The notes under the pieces: model-generated
What the model was told of the DNA's origin: nothing
What the model saw: the letters and a program-made list of their open reading frames with translations, nothing else
Database searches by the model: none
From: Flavobacterium foetidum
GTDB lineage: Bacteria; Bacteroidota; Bacteroidia; Flavobacteriales; Flavobacteriaceae
Reading direction: 5' to 3'
Assembly (NCBI RefSeq): GCF_004634245.1
Contig: NZ_SJTF01000010.1
Span: 62,001-126,000, forward strand
Length of the DNA stretch: 64,000 nucleotides
Position numbers and translations under genes: made by a program
Shown here: positions 18,014 to 25,928 of the stretch, piece by piece
How the letters are laid out: the number at the start of each line of letters is the position of its first letter
Numbering within the stretch: the first letter of the stretch is position 1

Positions 18014-18490
18014 ATGGAAAAAGAAACGCATAAAAAGATACTTTTCAAATATTACAGCGATTATTTAGACGAAGTAGTTTCAGAGACTATGTGGGCAGAA
18101 ATTATTGACCTTGAAAAAGGACTTTTTAAATTGGATAACATTCCGTTTTTCGGACCTTTAATCGCAACTGACGATCTTTTTTATGCAGAATACGATGAAG
18201 ACGAAGAGCGCTATATGCACAGAAAAACAATCCAGAATTCTGGTAATTCAATTGTGCAGATTGCCATTCTGGAAAAGGGATTTGACAAGGAAATAATTCG
18301 TGAAAAGCTCAAAATGCTAAATTGTTTATCTGAAGGATTGAACGAAACGTTTTTTGCGGCCGAAATCACCAAAGATGTTGATTATTCGCTGGTAAGAAGC
18401 CTTTTGAACGAATATGAATCGCAGGAAATTATTGAGTATGCAGAACCGTGCCTTTCTGAAAAGCACAGAGCAGACTTATTAAAAAACTAA
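18014..18490 (+). CDS. DUF4265 family protein
   Basis: 158 residues, acidic, cytoplasmic. The block ETMWAEIIDLEKGLFKLDNIPFFG, followed by LIATDDLFYAEYDEDEE, matches the DUF4265 family as I remember it. Function unknown. It lies 12 bp downstream of the VOC gene in the same operon. Confidence 0.75.
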   Translation: MEKETHKKILFKYYSDYLDEVVSETMWAEIIDLEKGLFKLDNIPFFGPLIATDDLFYAEYDEDEERYMHRKTIQNSGNSIVQIAILEKGFDKEIIREKLKMLNCLSEGLNETFFAAEITKDVDYSLVRSLLNEYESQEIIEYAEPCLSEKHRADLLKN

Positions 18491-18529
18491 TTTTTAAGAA
18501 TACGAAACAACTTAACTAAACTTGAATAA

Positions 18530-19381
18530 ATGAAAACTGTAAAAATTGCAGGTGTTCCTGAACACTTCAATCTGCCATGGCATCTATGTATTGAAAATGG
18601 TGAGTTTGAAGAACAAAATATCGATTTGCAATGGAAAGATATTCCCGAAGGTACTGGTAAAATGTGTCAGATGCTAAGAGATGGAGAAACTGATATTGCT
18701 GTAATTTTAACCGAAGGAATATTAAAAGATATCGCAGCCGGAAATCCGAGCAAGATTGTACAGATTTATGTGCAGTCGCCTCTTATTTGGGGAATTCATG
18801 TTGCCGCAAAATCAGATTTTCAAAGTTTAGAAGATCTTAAAAACAAAAAAGTCGCAATTTCTAGAATCGGGTCTGGTTCGCAACTTATGGCTTATGTGAA
18901 TGCCAATGAACAAGGCTGGGAAACTGATGCAATTGAATTTGAAATTGTCAATACAATTGATGGTGCTGTTGAAGCTCTTACGAATAAAAAGGCTGATTAT
19001 TTTATGTGGGAACGTTTTATGACCAAACCGCTTGTTGATCAGGGAATTTTTAGACGTATTGCCGACTGCCCTACTCCATGGCCGTCATTTGTGATTGCTG
19101 TTCGCGATGAATTCTTGAAAAAGAATCCTAAAATCGTTGAAAAAATCCTTGAAATCATCAACAAAACGACTGTAGATTTTAAGGCAATTCCGGAAATAGA
19201 CAAAACCTTAGCAGAGCTTTTCAAACAAAAGCCTGAAGATATCCGCGAATGGCTGCAGCTGACACAATGGTCACAAAAAAATCTGACCGAAAAATCATTT
19301 GATAAAATTCAAAATCAACTTTTTGATCTGGGAATTATTGATAAAAAAAGTATTTTTGTAGAAACTGTCAAAGCTATATAA
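18530..19381 (+). CDS. Cytoplasmic periplasmic-binding-protein-like protein (PBP2, Ca3427-like)
   Basis: 283 residues with the type 2 binding-protein fold: KIAGVPEHFNLPWHLCIENGEF at the start, GKMCQMLRDGETDIAVILTEG near residue 45, and ISRIGSGSQLMAYV near residue 115. It has no signal peptide, lipobox or membrane segment, and no ABC permease or ATPase is adjacent, so it is probably a soluble sensor or enzyme. It resembles the PBP2 group that includes fungal Ca3427, by memory only. It sits in an operon with nucleoside phosphorylase and DUF4265. Confidence 0.75.
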   Translation: MKTVKIAGVPEHFNLPWHLCIENGEFEEQNIDLQWKDIPEGTGKMCQMLRDGETDIAVILTEGILKDIAAGNPSKIVQIYVQSPLIWGIHVAAKSDFQSLEDLKNKKVAISRIGSGSQLMAYVNANEQGWETDAIEFEIVNTIDGAVEALTNKKADYFMWERFMTKPLVDQGIFRRIADCPTPWPSFVIAVRDEFLKKNPKIVEKILEIINKTTVDFKAIPEIDKTLAELFKQKPEDIREWLQLTQWSQKNLTEKSFDKIQNQLFDLGIIDKKSIFVETVKAI

Positions 19382-19400
19382 TACTGGCTTTTTGATTCGT

Positions 19401-20333
19401 ATGATGAAATTCCCTAAAATTGACTTTCCGCGCTTAAAATCCAAGCTTCAGGTGAAATCACCCTGGGACAGGATTATTATTATGTTGCTGAGTCTGTTAA
19501 TTACCATTCCGATTTTCATCATACTGCATCAAAATTTAATCGATCTGGAGTGGGCTTTCAATCTTGATCGTGTTTTTATTTTTATTTTCGTTTTTGCGGC
19601 AGTATTTTTTCTTTTGATGTTGCTCAGAACGATAATAATTCTTTGTATTGCGGTTTATTTGCTGGTTTTATTCTACGGAACAGTAATTGGGAATTATGGT
19701 TTTAGTGAAATTTCAGAAGACTATAATTCGATGATCTACACCATGTCGGACAATCCATATCCGCAAGATATTGTTGTAGCGAAACTGTTGCCTTTTCCAA
19801 ATAAATCAAAAATTATCAGTGCTATCGAATACCAAAATCCGAAAGTGCGAAATTTTGCGATCATGGCGACTTCAAAACATTTTAAAAAGATTAAAGGTTA
19901 CTCCGACTATCGTACTATTATACAATGTTTTGCTGTGTTTAAGGAAATAAACAGCCGATGGAATTATGTAAATGATCCCAAAGACGGCGATTATATTGCC
20001 ACGGCAAGCGAATCACTAGAATATTTTTCTGGAGATTGCGACGACCACTCTATTTTAATGGCGGCCGCGATTCGCTCTATCGGAGGCACACCAAGGCTCA
20101 TTCATACAAAAGGACATATTTATCCTGAAATTTTAATCGGTTCTTCCTTGGATTTAGAAAAGGTCAATTATCTAATAAAAAATGTGTTATTCCAGCGAGA
20201 AAGCTACGGCAAAAAACTGCATTATCACATTGACGAGCGCGGACAAGTCTGGATGAATCTTGATTATACGGCAACCTATCCCGGCGGACCCTTCATGTAC
20301 GAAGAAATTTTGGGGGCGCTTACTTTGAATTAG
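19401..20333 (+). CDS. Membrane protein with transglutaminase-like domain
   Basis: About 310 residues from the ATG at 19401 (a TTG at 19392 is less likely). Three membrane helices lie at roughly residues 28-48, 58-78 and 82-100. The rest is a transglutaminase-like papain fold with catalytic Cys in YFSGDCDDHS near residue 215, His in HTKGHIYPE, and an Asp in MNLDYTA. Such proteins may hydrolyse or cross-link peptides, and often act on the outer face of the membrane. Last gene of the phosphorylase operon. Confidence 0.8.
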   Translation: MMKFPKIDFPRLKSKLQVKSPWDRIIIMLLSLLITIPIFIILHQNLIDLEWAFNLDRVFIFIFVFAAVFFLLMLLRTIIILCIAVYLLVLFYGTVIGNYGFSEISEDYNSMIYTMSDNPYPQDIVVAKLLPFPNKSKIISAIEYQNPKVRNFAIMATSKHFKKIKGYSDYRTIIQCFAVFKEINSRWNYVNDPKDGDYIATASESLEYFSGDCDDHSILMAAAIRSIGGTPRLIHTKGHIYPEILIGSSLDLEKVNYLIKNVLFQRESYGKKLHYHIDERGQVWMNLDYTATYPGGPFMYEEILGALTLN

Positions 20334-20341
20334 GTTTTTTT

Positions 20342-20408
20342 GTTTCAGGTTTCAGGTTTCAAGTTTCAAGTTTCAAGTTTTAGGTTTTTAGGTTTTTAGG
20401 TTTTAGGG
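20342..20408. repeat. Degenerate 7-bp tandem repeat
   Basis: About nine units of TTTCAGG, drifting to TTTCAAG and then TTTTAGG, lie directly behind the transglutaminase gene. A shorter run of the same unit occurs at about 6048-6067. It probably arises by slippage; no palindrome is involved. Confidence 0.75.
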
Positions 20409-20521
20409 ATTGCACACAGGAAAACTACAAGTCCAAAAAGTTTATAAATATTTGGCTGTTAATAATTTACTAATGTTTTTTTTTGTATCTTTTTGGTGTT
20501 TAACCTTTTAATCACAAAATC

Positions 20522-20890
20522 ATGAGAAATTCTAAATTGTTTACTATCGTAATTGCCATTGCTGTTGTATTGTTAGTTTCATGTACAGGAAAAAGAAATA
20601 AACTGATTAATTCGTGGAAAGTAACAGCAGTTGAACCCAAAATGACTCTTTCTGATTCTGCTAAAAATGCAATCATCACCAACGGAATGTTGACCTTTAC
20701 AAAAGATGGGCATGTTACAGGATATTTATTCCGCGAAATAACAGATGGGACTTATGCGCTGACAAAAGGTGGAAAAAGTCTTGTTATTAAAGACGAAGTC
20801 GGCACTCCTTATCCTTGTGAGAGTACAATAACAAATGATGAATTGATTTTGGATACCAAAGAAATGAAGTTAACGCTCAAAAAAATATAA
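20522..20890 (+). CDS. Small lipoprotein, lipocalin-like hypothetical
   Basis: 122 residues. Lipoprotein signal IAIAVVLLVSC with the lipobox cysteine near residue 21. The mature part, LINSWKVTAVEPKMTLSDS followed by MLTFTKDGHVTGYLFREITDGTY, has the strand pattern of small lipocalin-like Bacteroidota lipoproteins. Function unknown. Single gene with a terminator behind. Confidence 0.72.
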   Translation: MRNSKLFTIVIAIAVVLLVSCTGKRNKLINSWKVTAVEPKMTLSDSAKNAIITNGMLTFTKDGHVTGYLFREITDGTYALTKGGKSLVIKDEVGTPYPCESTITNDELILDTKEMKLTLKKI

Positions 20891-20929
20891 ACCAATATAA
20901 TAGCTCGCTCAGAGCAGGAAAATCAATAC

Positions 20930-20968
20930 AAAAAACCATTCTTTATCCTATAAAGAGTGGTTTTTTGA
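20930..20968 (+). terminator. Rho-independent terminator
   Basis: AAAAAACCATTCTTTAT pairs with ATAAAGAGTGGTTTTTT, with minor mismatch, then a T run. It ends the lipoprotein transcript before the ABC-F promoter. Confidence 0.8.
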
Positions 20969-20985
20969 TTTTTAAAACTTATTAA

Positions 20986-21105
20986 TATCTTTGCACCACT
21001 TCAAAAGAATAGTAAGCAAATGTGAAAATCAATTTCTTTCAGGCAATTTAAAGCGTAGCCATAATTTGGCTTGCTTGATTATTAATGTTAATTCAGAAAG
21101 AAATT
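20986..21105 (+). promoter_or_regulatory. Promoter and long leader of the ABC-F gene
   Basis: TATCTTTG (20986-20993) is a -7 element, giving a leader of about 105 nt, far longer than the 10-30 nt typical here. It contains an ATG-TGA start-stop at about 21020, and a hairpin AAGC-G-TAGCC / GGCT-TGCTT at about 21050-21075. Leaders of ABC-F resistance genes in other phyla carry drug-responsive attenuators; that this one does is inference. Confidence 0.4.
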
Positions 21106-22692
21106 ATGCTTATTATTCACGATTTATGCTGTCAGCATGAAAATACAGACGTATTGTTTAAAAACATCAGTTTTACCGTTAATCAACACGAAAAAGTTGC
21201 TTTAATTGGCAGTAACGGCGTTGGGAAATCTACTTTATTAAAAATTGTTGCCGAAGAATCGAGCTATTTTTCGGGCGAAATTATATGTTCTTCAAAACCC
21301 TATTTTGTGCCTCAACTGTTTGGGCAGTTTAATGATTTTACTATTGCAGAGGCATTAAAAATAAAGTCTAAGCTCGAGGCACTTAAACAAATACTTGAAG
21401 GTGTAGTGACCGAAGAGAACCTCGAAGTCTTAAACGATGACTGGACTATAGAAGATCGATGTGCAGAAGCCTTGAAGTACTGGAAGCTAGAAAAGCTAAA
21501 CTTGGATCAAAAATTAGCAACGTTGAGCGGAGGTCAGAAAACAAAGGTTTTTCTTGCTGGCATCATGATTCATCAGCCCGATTTTGTTGTTCTTGATGAA
21601 CCCAGCAATCACTTGGATTTTGAAGGAAGGCAATTGCTTTACGATTTTATAAAATCGACTTCTTCTGCGTTGCTTGTTGTGAGCCACGACAGAACATTGC
21701 TCAATATTTTGAATAAAATACTGAAAATGAATAAGAACGGAATTACCGTATACGGCGGCAATTACGAATTTTATACGCAGCAGAAACAAATAGAGCAGAA
21801 TTCGCTGAAGGAAGATTTGCAAAGCAAAGAAAAAGCTCTACGAAAAGCCAAAGAAAAAGAAAGAGAAAGCTTGGAAAGGCAACAAAAGCTAGATGCGCGC
21901 GGAAAAAAGAAACAGGAAAAATCTGGAACAGCACGAATCATGATGAATACGTTGCGTAATAAAGCAGAAAACAGCAGTTCTAAAATGAAAGAAGTCCATT
22001 CGGAAAAAATCAGTGGTTTGTCACAGGATTTAAGAGAATTGCGTTCGGCTCTTCCGGTCTTGGAACAGATGAAATTCGGTTTTGATAATGCTTTGCTTCA
22101 TAAGGGAAAAATGCTTATAAAGGCAGTGGGCATCAACTTTAGTTTTGGAAATGAGCCACTGTGGAAAAACAATCTTGACTTCGAAATCAACAGCGGTGAA
22201 CGTGCAGTCATAAAAGGCTTGAATGGTTCCGGAAAAACCACTTTAATCAAAATTATTCTAGGAGAAATAATTCCGACGAAAGGAAATATATATTTGGCAG
22301 ATAAAAAAGCGATTTATATTGATCAGGATTATTCTTTACTACAAAAGAATTTAAAAATTTATGAACAAGCACAGGCTTTCAATGACTCAGGATTAGAGGA
22401 ACACGATGTTAGAATGCGCCTTAATCGGTTTTTATTTTCTCAAAATGATTTGGATAAACCTTGTAACGCTTTAAGCGGAGGAGAAAGAATGCGTTTAATG
22501 CTCTGTTGTTTGACAATGAGTAAAAAAACACCAGACTTAATTATTTTGGACGAACCGACCAATAATCTTGATATTCAGAATATTGAAATTCTAACGGCAG
22601 CTGTTAATGAATATGAAGGAACCTTAGTCCTGGTTTCTCATGATAATCATTTTCTTGATGAAATAGGCATAACGAAAACTATTTTGCTTTGA
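21106..22692 (+). CDS. ABC-F family ATPase (ribosome protection type)
   Basis: 528 residues from the ATG at 21106; an in-frame ATG seven codons earlier is possible. Two ABC cassettes sit in one chain without membrane segments: Walker A GSNGVGKST near residue 37 with LSGGQKTKVFLAG and LDEPSNHLD, and a second GLNGSGKTT near residue 375 with LSGGERMRL and LDEPTNNLD. The linker of about 80 residues is highly charged. ABC-F proteins bind the ribosomal E site and displace antibiotics or rescue stalled complexes. Which subgroup and drug cannot be said. Confidence 0.88.
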   Translation: MLIIHDLCCQHENTDVLFKNISFTVNQHEKVALIGSNGVGKSTLLKIVAEESSYFSGEIICSSKPYFVPQLFGQFNDFTIAEALKIKSKLEALKQILEGVVTEENLEVLNDDWTIEDRCAEALKYWKLEKLNLDQKLATLSGGQKTKVFLAGIMIHQPDFVVLDEPSNHLDFEGRQLLYDFIKSTSSALLVVSHDRTLLNILNKILKMNKNGITVYGGNYEFYTQQKQIEQNSLKEDLQSKEKALRKAKEKERESLERQQKLDARGKKKQEKSGTARIMMNTLRNKAENSSSKMKEVHSEKISGLSQDLRELRSALPVLEQMKFGFDNALLHKGKMLIKAVGINFSFGNEPLWKNNLDFEINSGERAVIKGLNGSGKTTLIKIILGEIIPTKGNIYLADKKAIYIDQDYSLLQKNLKIYEQAQAFNDSGLEEHDVRMRLNRFLFSQNDLDKPCNALSGGERMRLMLCCLTMSKKTPDLIILDEPTNNLDIQNIEILTAAVNEYEGTLVLVSHDNHFLDEIGITKTILL

Positions 22693-22833
22693 AGTTTATG
22701 TGGAAAGTTTGTTTACTATCTAACTGATAATCAAAATTCTGACAAAAAAAAGCGTAATTTGCAGTAAAAAGAATTCCCAAGTCTTCGGATGAACCAATCT
22801 GCTAGCAAGTAATTAAATTAAATTTGATTAATT

Positions 22834-23886
22834 ATGAAATCACGAAACAGAATTTTTACGGTTATACTTTCGGTTAGTTTAGTAATCAGCCCAATAGCTT
22901 TTCCTTGTACAAGGGTCGTTTATGAAGGACTGAATGGCACCATTATTACAGCAAGATCCATGGATTGGCGAGGAGAAATTCCCGCTAATTTGTGGATTTT
23001 CCCTAGAGGAATGGAACGTTCTGGCGAAGTTGGCACCAGCTCTATAAAATGGAAATCGAAATATGGGAGTGTAATAACCAGTTCATGGGATATTGCTTCT
23101 TCGGATGGGATGAACGAGAAAGGACTTGTAGGCAATCTCTTGTGGCTGGTTGAGTCACAATATCCGAAATTTGAGAAGAACGGAAATGTAAAAGGTCTTG
23201 CAGTTTCTTTATGGCTGCAGTATGTTTTGGACAATTTTTCTACTGTTTCTGATGCTGTAACGGCATTAAGCAAAAATGAATTTGTGATCACTTCCTCGCA
23301 TATTCCGGGTACCAATATTTTTGCGACTGTACATTTATCAATTTCTGATTCGTCTGGAGACAACGCTATTTTTGAATATATCAACGGAAAATTGGTCATT
23401 CATCATGACAGGAAATACACCACGATGACCAACTCGCCTATTTTTGACGATCAGTTGGCTATTAACACGTATTGGAAAAGTATTCCCGGAACTGTAATGC
23501 TTCCCGGAACTAACAGAGCTGCAGATCGTTTTGTGAGGGCTCATTATTATATAAATGCCATTCCGAAAACAGATAACGTAAGAACTGCGCTGGCAAGTGT
23601 TTTTGGTGTTATTCGAAATTGCTCTGTGCCACTAGGAATTTCCTCTGAAACCGAACCAAACATCTCCTCTACCCGCTGGAGAACGGTTGCCGATCAAAAA
23701 AATCTGGTTTACTATTTTGACAATGTGCTGAACCCCAATGTGATTTGGGTGGAATTCAGTAAAATTGATTTTAGTGAAAAAGGAAAAATCAGAAAGTTAA
23801 GTTTAGCAAATAATGAGAATTATTCTGGTGAATCGTTGATTAATTTTAAAGAAGCAAAACCGTTTCAGTTTGCGGGCTTGGATTGA
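22834..23886 (+). CDS. Secreted linear amide C-N hydrolase (choloylglycine/penicillin V acylase family)
   Basis: 350 residues. After a signal peptide the mature chain starts at Cys25 (FPCTRVVYEG), the N-terminal nucleophile of the Ntn-hydrolase choloylglycine family. Further family marks are ITARSMDWRGE near residue 38, with the conserved Arg and Asp, and an Asn in the MTNSP block near residue 195. Enzymes cleave bile-salt, penicillin V or N-acyl homoserine lactone amides. Exported, probably periplasmic. Single gene. Confidence 0.88.
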   Translation: MKSRNRIFTVILSVSLVISPIAFPCTRVVYEGLNGTIITARSMDWRGEIPANLWIFPRGMERSGEVGTSSIKWKSKYGSVITSSWDIASSDGMNEKGLVGNLLWLVESQYPKFEKNGNVKGLAVSLWLQYVLDNFSTVSDAVTALSKNEFVITSSHIPGTNIFATVHLSISDSSGDNAIFEYINGKLVIHHDRKYTTMTNSPIFDDQLAINTYWKSIPGTVMLPGTNRAADRFVRAHYYINAIPKTDNVRTALASVFGVIRNCSVPLGISSETEPNISSTRWRTVADQKNLVYYFDNVLNPNVIWVEFSKIDFSEKGKIRKLSLANNENYSGESLINFKEAKPFQFAGLD

Positions 23887-23937
23887 ACTTATCATCTTGT
23901 TTTCAAATAATTCATCAAAAAGTTGCTAAAATATATT

Positions 23938-23981
23938 GTGCAGTCAAATGACTTCATTATATTTGCAGTCAAATAACTGCA
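23938..23981 (+). promoter_or_regulatory. ArsR promoter with two operator half-palindromes
   Basis: The -7 element TATATTTG (23958-23965) is flanked by GTGCAGTCAAATGACT (23938-23953) and GCAGTCAAATAACTGC (23965-23980). Each holds an inverted repeat (AGTCA-AA-TGACT; GCAGT-N6-ACTGC), and the two share GCAGTCAAAT. The whole stretch also begins TGTGCAGT and ends ACTGCACA. This is the layout of an autorepressor operator covering promoter and start site. The leader is about 15 nt. Confidence 0.7.
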
Positions 23982-23983
23982 CA

Positions 23984-24301
23984 ATGGAGACTAGAAGAGA
24001 TGTTTTTCAGGCAATAGCCGACCCTACACGAAGAGCTATATTAAGTTTGGTAGCTCTACAAGCAATGACGCCAGGAGCAATTGCTGCGAACTTTGATTCG
24101 TCTAGACAGACCATTTCAAAACACATTCAGATTTTAAGCGAATGCGAATTACTGCATCAAACACAAAACGGCAGAGAAATTTATTATCATTTGAATCCGC
24201 AGAAAATGAAAGAAATCGACAGTTTTATTGAGCCGTTCAGAAAAATGTGGGACGAACGTTTTGACAAGCTTGAAGCAATTATGAAAAACTATAAAAAATA
24301 A
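23984..24301 (+). CDS. ArsR-family transcriptional regulator
   Basis: 105 residues from the ATG at 23984. The longer TTG-started frame at 23936 is rejected because it runs through the promoter. Winged-helix domain: [17 protein letters not shown] at the N-terminus, recognition helix [13 protein letters not shown] near residue 45, wing with [10 protein letters not shown]. No cysteine metal site is seen, so it belongs with the non-metal ArsR proteins that control SRPBCC genes. It leads a four-gene operon and probably represses it. Confidence 0.9.
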   Translation: METRRDVFQAIADPTRRAILSLVALQAMTPGAIAANFDSSRQTISKHIQILSECELLHQTQNGREIYYHLNPQKMKEIDSFIEPFRKMWDERFDKLEAIMKNYKK

Positions 24302-24304
24302 ACC

Positions 24305-24772
24305 ATGGAAAAGAAAACCAAAATTCACGCAGAAGAGAACCGACAGGATCTTATAATTACAAGAGAATTCGATTTACCAGTAGAACTTTTATTCAAAGCG
24401 TATACTGAACCAGAAATTGTAGCGCAATGGATGGGTACGAAAGTCGTAAAACTGGAAAGCAAAAAATACGGAGCATGGCAGTTTGAAACCAGTGATCCTA
24501 ACGGAAATATAGTTTTTAAAGCCAATGGTGTAATTCATGATTTTATTCCAAACGAAAAAATTGTACGCACTTTTGAAATGGACAATAGCAATTTTGCGCC
24601 TCAACTTGAATTTTTGGAGTTTGAAAAACTAAGTGATGATACTAGTAAACTAACCATGCAGATTATTTACAAATCGATTGAGCATAGAACCACGCAACTT
24701 AAACTGCCATTTGCACAAGGATTGAATATGGCCCACAATCGACTTGAAGAAATTCTTTTAAACCTAAAATAA
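24305..24772 (+). CDS. SRPBCC (AHSA1-like) protein
   Basis: 155 residues of the START/Bet v1-like fold, AHSA1 group: ITREFDLPVELLFKAYTEPEIVAQWMG at the start and WQFETSDPNGN in the middle. These proteins bind hydrophobic ligands in a cavity. It starts 4 bp after the ArsR gene and ends 4 bp before the DoxX gene, the common ArsR-SRPBCC-DoxX stress operon. The ligand is unknown. Confidence 0.88.
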   Translation: MEKKTKIHAEENRQDLIITREFDLPVELLFKAYTEPEIVAQWMGTKVVKLESKKYGAWQFETSDPNGNIVFKANGVIHDFIPNEKIVRTFEMDNSNFAPQLEFLEFEKLSDDTSKLTMQIIYKSIEHRTTQLKLPFAQGLNMAHNRLEEILLNLK

Positions 24773-24776
24773 GATT

Positions 24777-25157
24777 ATGAGTAAACGAAACAAGATTATT
24801 TATTGGATTGCTACGCTCTGGCTGGCATTAGGGATGACATCGACCGGAATCGTGCAATTAATGCAGTTGCCAGAAGAAACTGAAATGATGAAACATCTGG
24901 GTTATCCGCTTTATTTTTTGACGCTTTTAGGTGTTTGGAAACTTTTAGGTGTTATTGCTATACTTATTCCGAAATTTGTTATCTTAAAGGAATGGGCTTA
25001 TGCAGGCTTTTTCTTTGCTATGTCTGGTGCGGTTGTGTCGCATTTGGCTTCTGGGGATGGCGTTATGGAATTGTTTGGTCCATCATTATTAATTATATTG
25101 ACTCTGATTTCGTGGTTTTTTAGACCAGAAACCAGAAAATTTGTTTCTGTTAATTAA
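24777..25157 (+). CDS. DoxX-like membrane protein
   Basis: 126 residues with four membrane helices. WLALGMTSTGIVQLM, then HLGYPLYFLTLLGVWKLLGVIAIL and WAYAGFFFAMSGA, are the signature blocks of DoxX-like proteins. They lie in the cytoplasmic membrane; quinone or redox roles are proposed. Third gene of the ArsR operon. Confidence 0.87.
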   Translation: MSKRNKIIYWIATLWLALGMTSTGIVQLMQLPEETEMMKHLGYPLYFLTLLGVWKLLGVIAILIPKFVILKEWAYAGFFFAMSGAVVSHLASGDGVMELFGPSLLIILTLISWFFRPETRKFVSVN

Positions 25158-25169
25158 AATTATAAAAAC

Positions 25170-25727
25170 ATGAAAAAAGAATTGACTAATGACCAGCAAG
25201 AAGAGCTTTTAAAAGTGATTCAGATACGATTTGAAAAAAACATGCATCGTCATCAAAATCTTGAATGGGACGTTATTGAAGAGAAACTATTGGCCGCTCC
25301 TCAAAAATTATGGTCACTAGATGAAATGGAACGAACTGAAGGCGAACCAGATGTAATTGGCTTTGACGAAAAAACAAAAGAATATTTATTTGTCGATTGT
25401 TCGCCTGAAAGTCCAAAAGGACGCAGAAGCGTTTGTTATGACCATGAAGCGCTTGAAAAAAGAAAAGAAAATAAACCCAACGACAGCGCTGTAAATATGG
25501 CACAAGAAATGGGGATTGAACTTTTAGATGAAGAAGAATATAGAGCATTGCAAAAAACAGGAAAATTTGATTCTAAAACATCAAGCTGGATCAAGACCCC
25601 TTCAGAAATTAGAAAATTAGGCGGTGCTGTTTTCTGTGATTTTCGTTACAATACCGTATTCCTGTACCATAATGGAGCTGATTCGTATTATGCCGCGCGT
25701 GGATTTCGTGGCATGCTAAGAGTGTAA
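25170..25727 (+). CDS. DUF4256 family protein
   Basis: 185 residues, soluble. Nearly the whole length matches DUF4256: RFEKNMHRHQNLEWDVIE, LWSLDEMERTEGEPDVIG, SPKGRRSVCYDHEALE and the C-terminal YYAARGFRGMLRV. Function unknown, but the gene is often found with SRPBCC/DoxX genes as here. Fourth and last gene of the operon, 12 bp after DoxX. Confidence 0.88.
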   Translation: MKKELTNDQQEELLKVIQIRFEKNMHRHQNLEWDVIEEKLLAAPQKLWSLDEMERTEGEPDVIGFDEKTKEYLFVDCSPESPKGRRSVCYDHEALEKRKENKPNDSAVNMAQEMGIELLDEEEYRALQKTGKFDSKTSSWIKTPSEIRKLGGAVFCDFRYNTVFLYHNGADSYYAARGFRGMLRV

Positions 25728-25802
25728 TCTTAGTATACAGAAAATATTTTGGTCATTTATAAAGTTTGTTCATGCTAAATGAATTTGCTTGAACCGTAAA
25801 AT

Positions 25803-25840
25803 AAAACCTTCGGAATCCTTGCAATGCCGAAGGTTTTTTT
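25803..25840 (+). terminator. Rho-independent terminator of the ArsR operon
   Basis: AAAACCTTCGG pairs with CCGAAGGTTTT around 13 nt and is followed by seven T residues. Confidence 0.85.
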
Positions 25841-25928
25841 GTGCGTAATCTGGAATTTAGCTACTTTTAAAAACTTTAAGACATTTATCGATTAAAGTTT
25901 TTCCGAACCAATTGTTTTCAGCCCGTTT

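Noticed and set aside
20342..20408. CRISPR-like array
   Set aside because: Units are 7 bp, directly adjacent and without spacers; it is a simple tandem repeat.
22920..23399. 159-codon open frame on the minus strand
   Set aside because: Antisense to the choloylglycine-type hydrolase, whose frame has a signal peptide and catalytic Cys.
23936..23983. TTG start giving the ArsR protein 16 extra residues
   Set aside because: That stretch contains the promoter and operator repeats, so it cannot be in the mRNA from that promoter.
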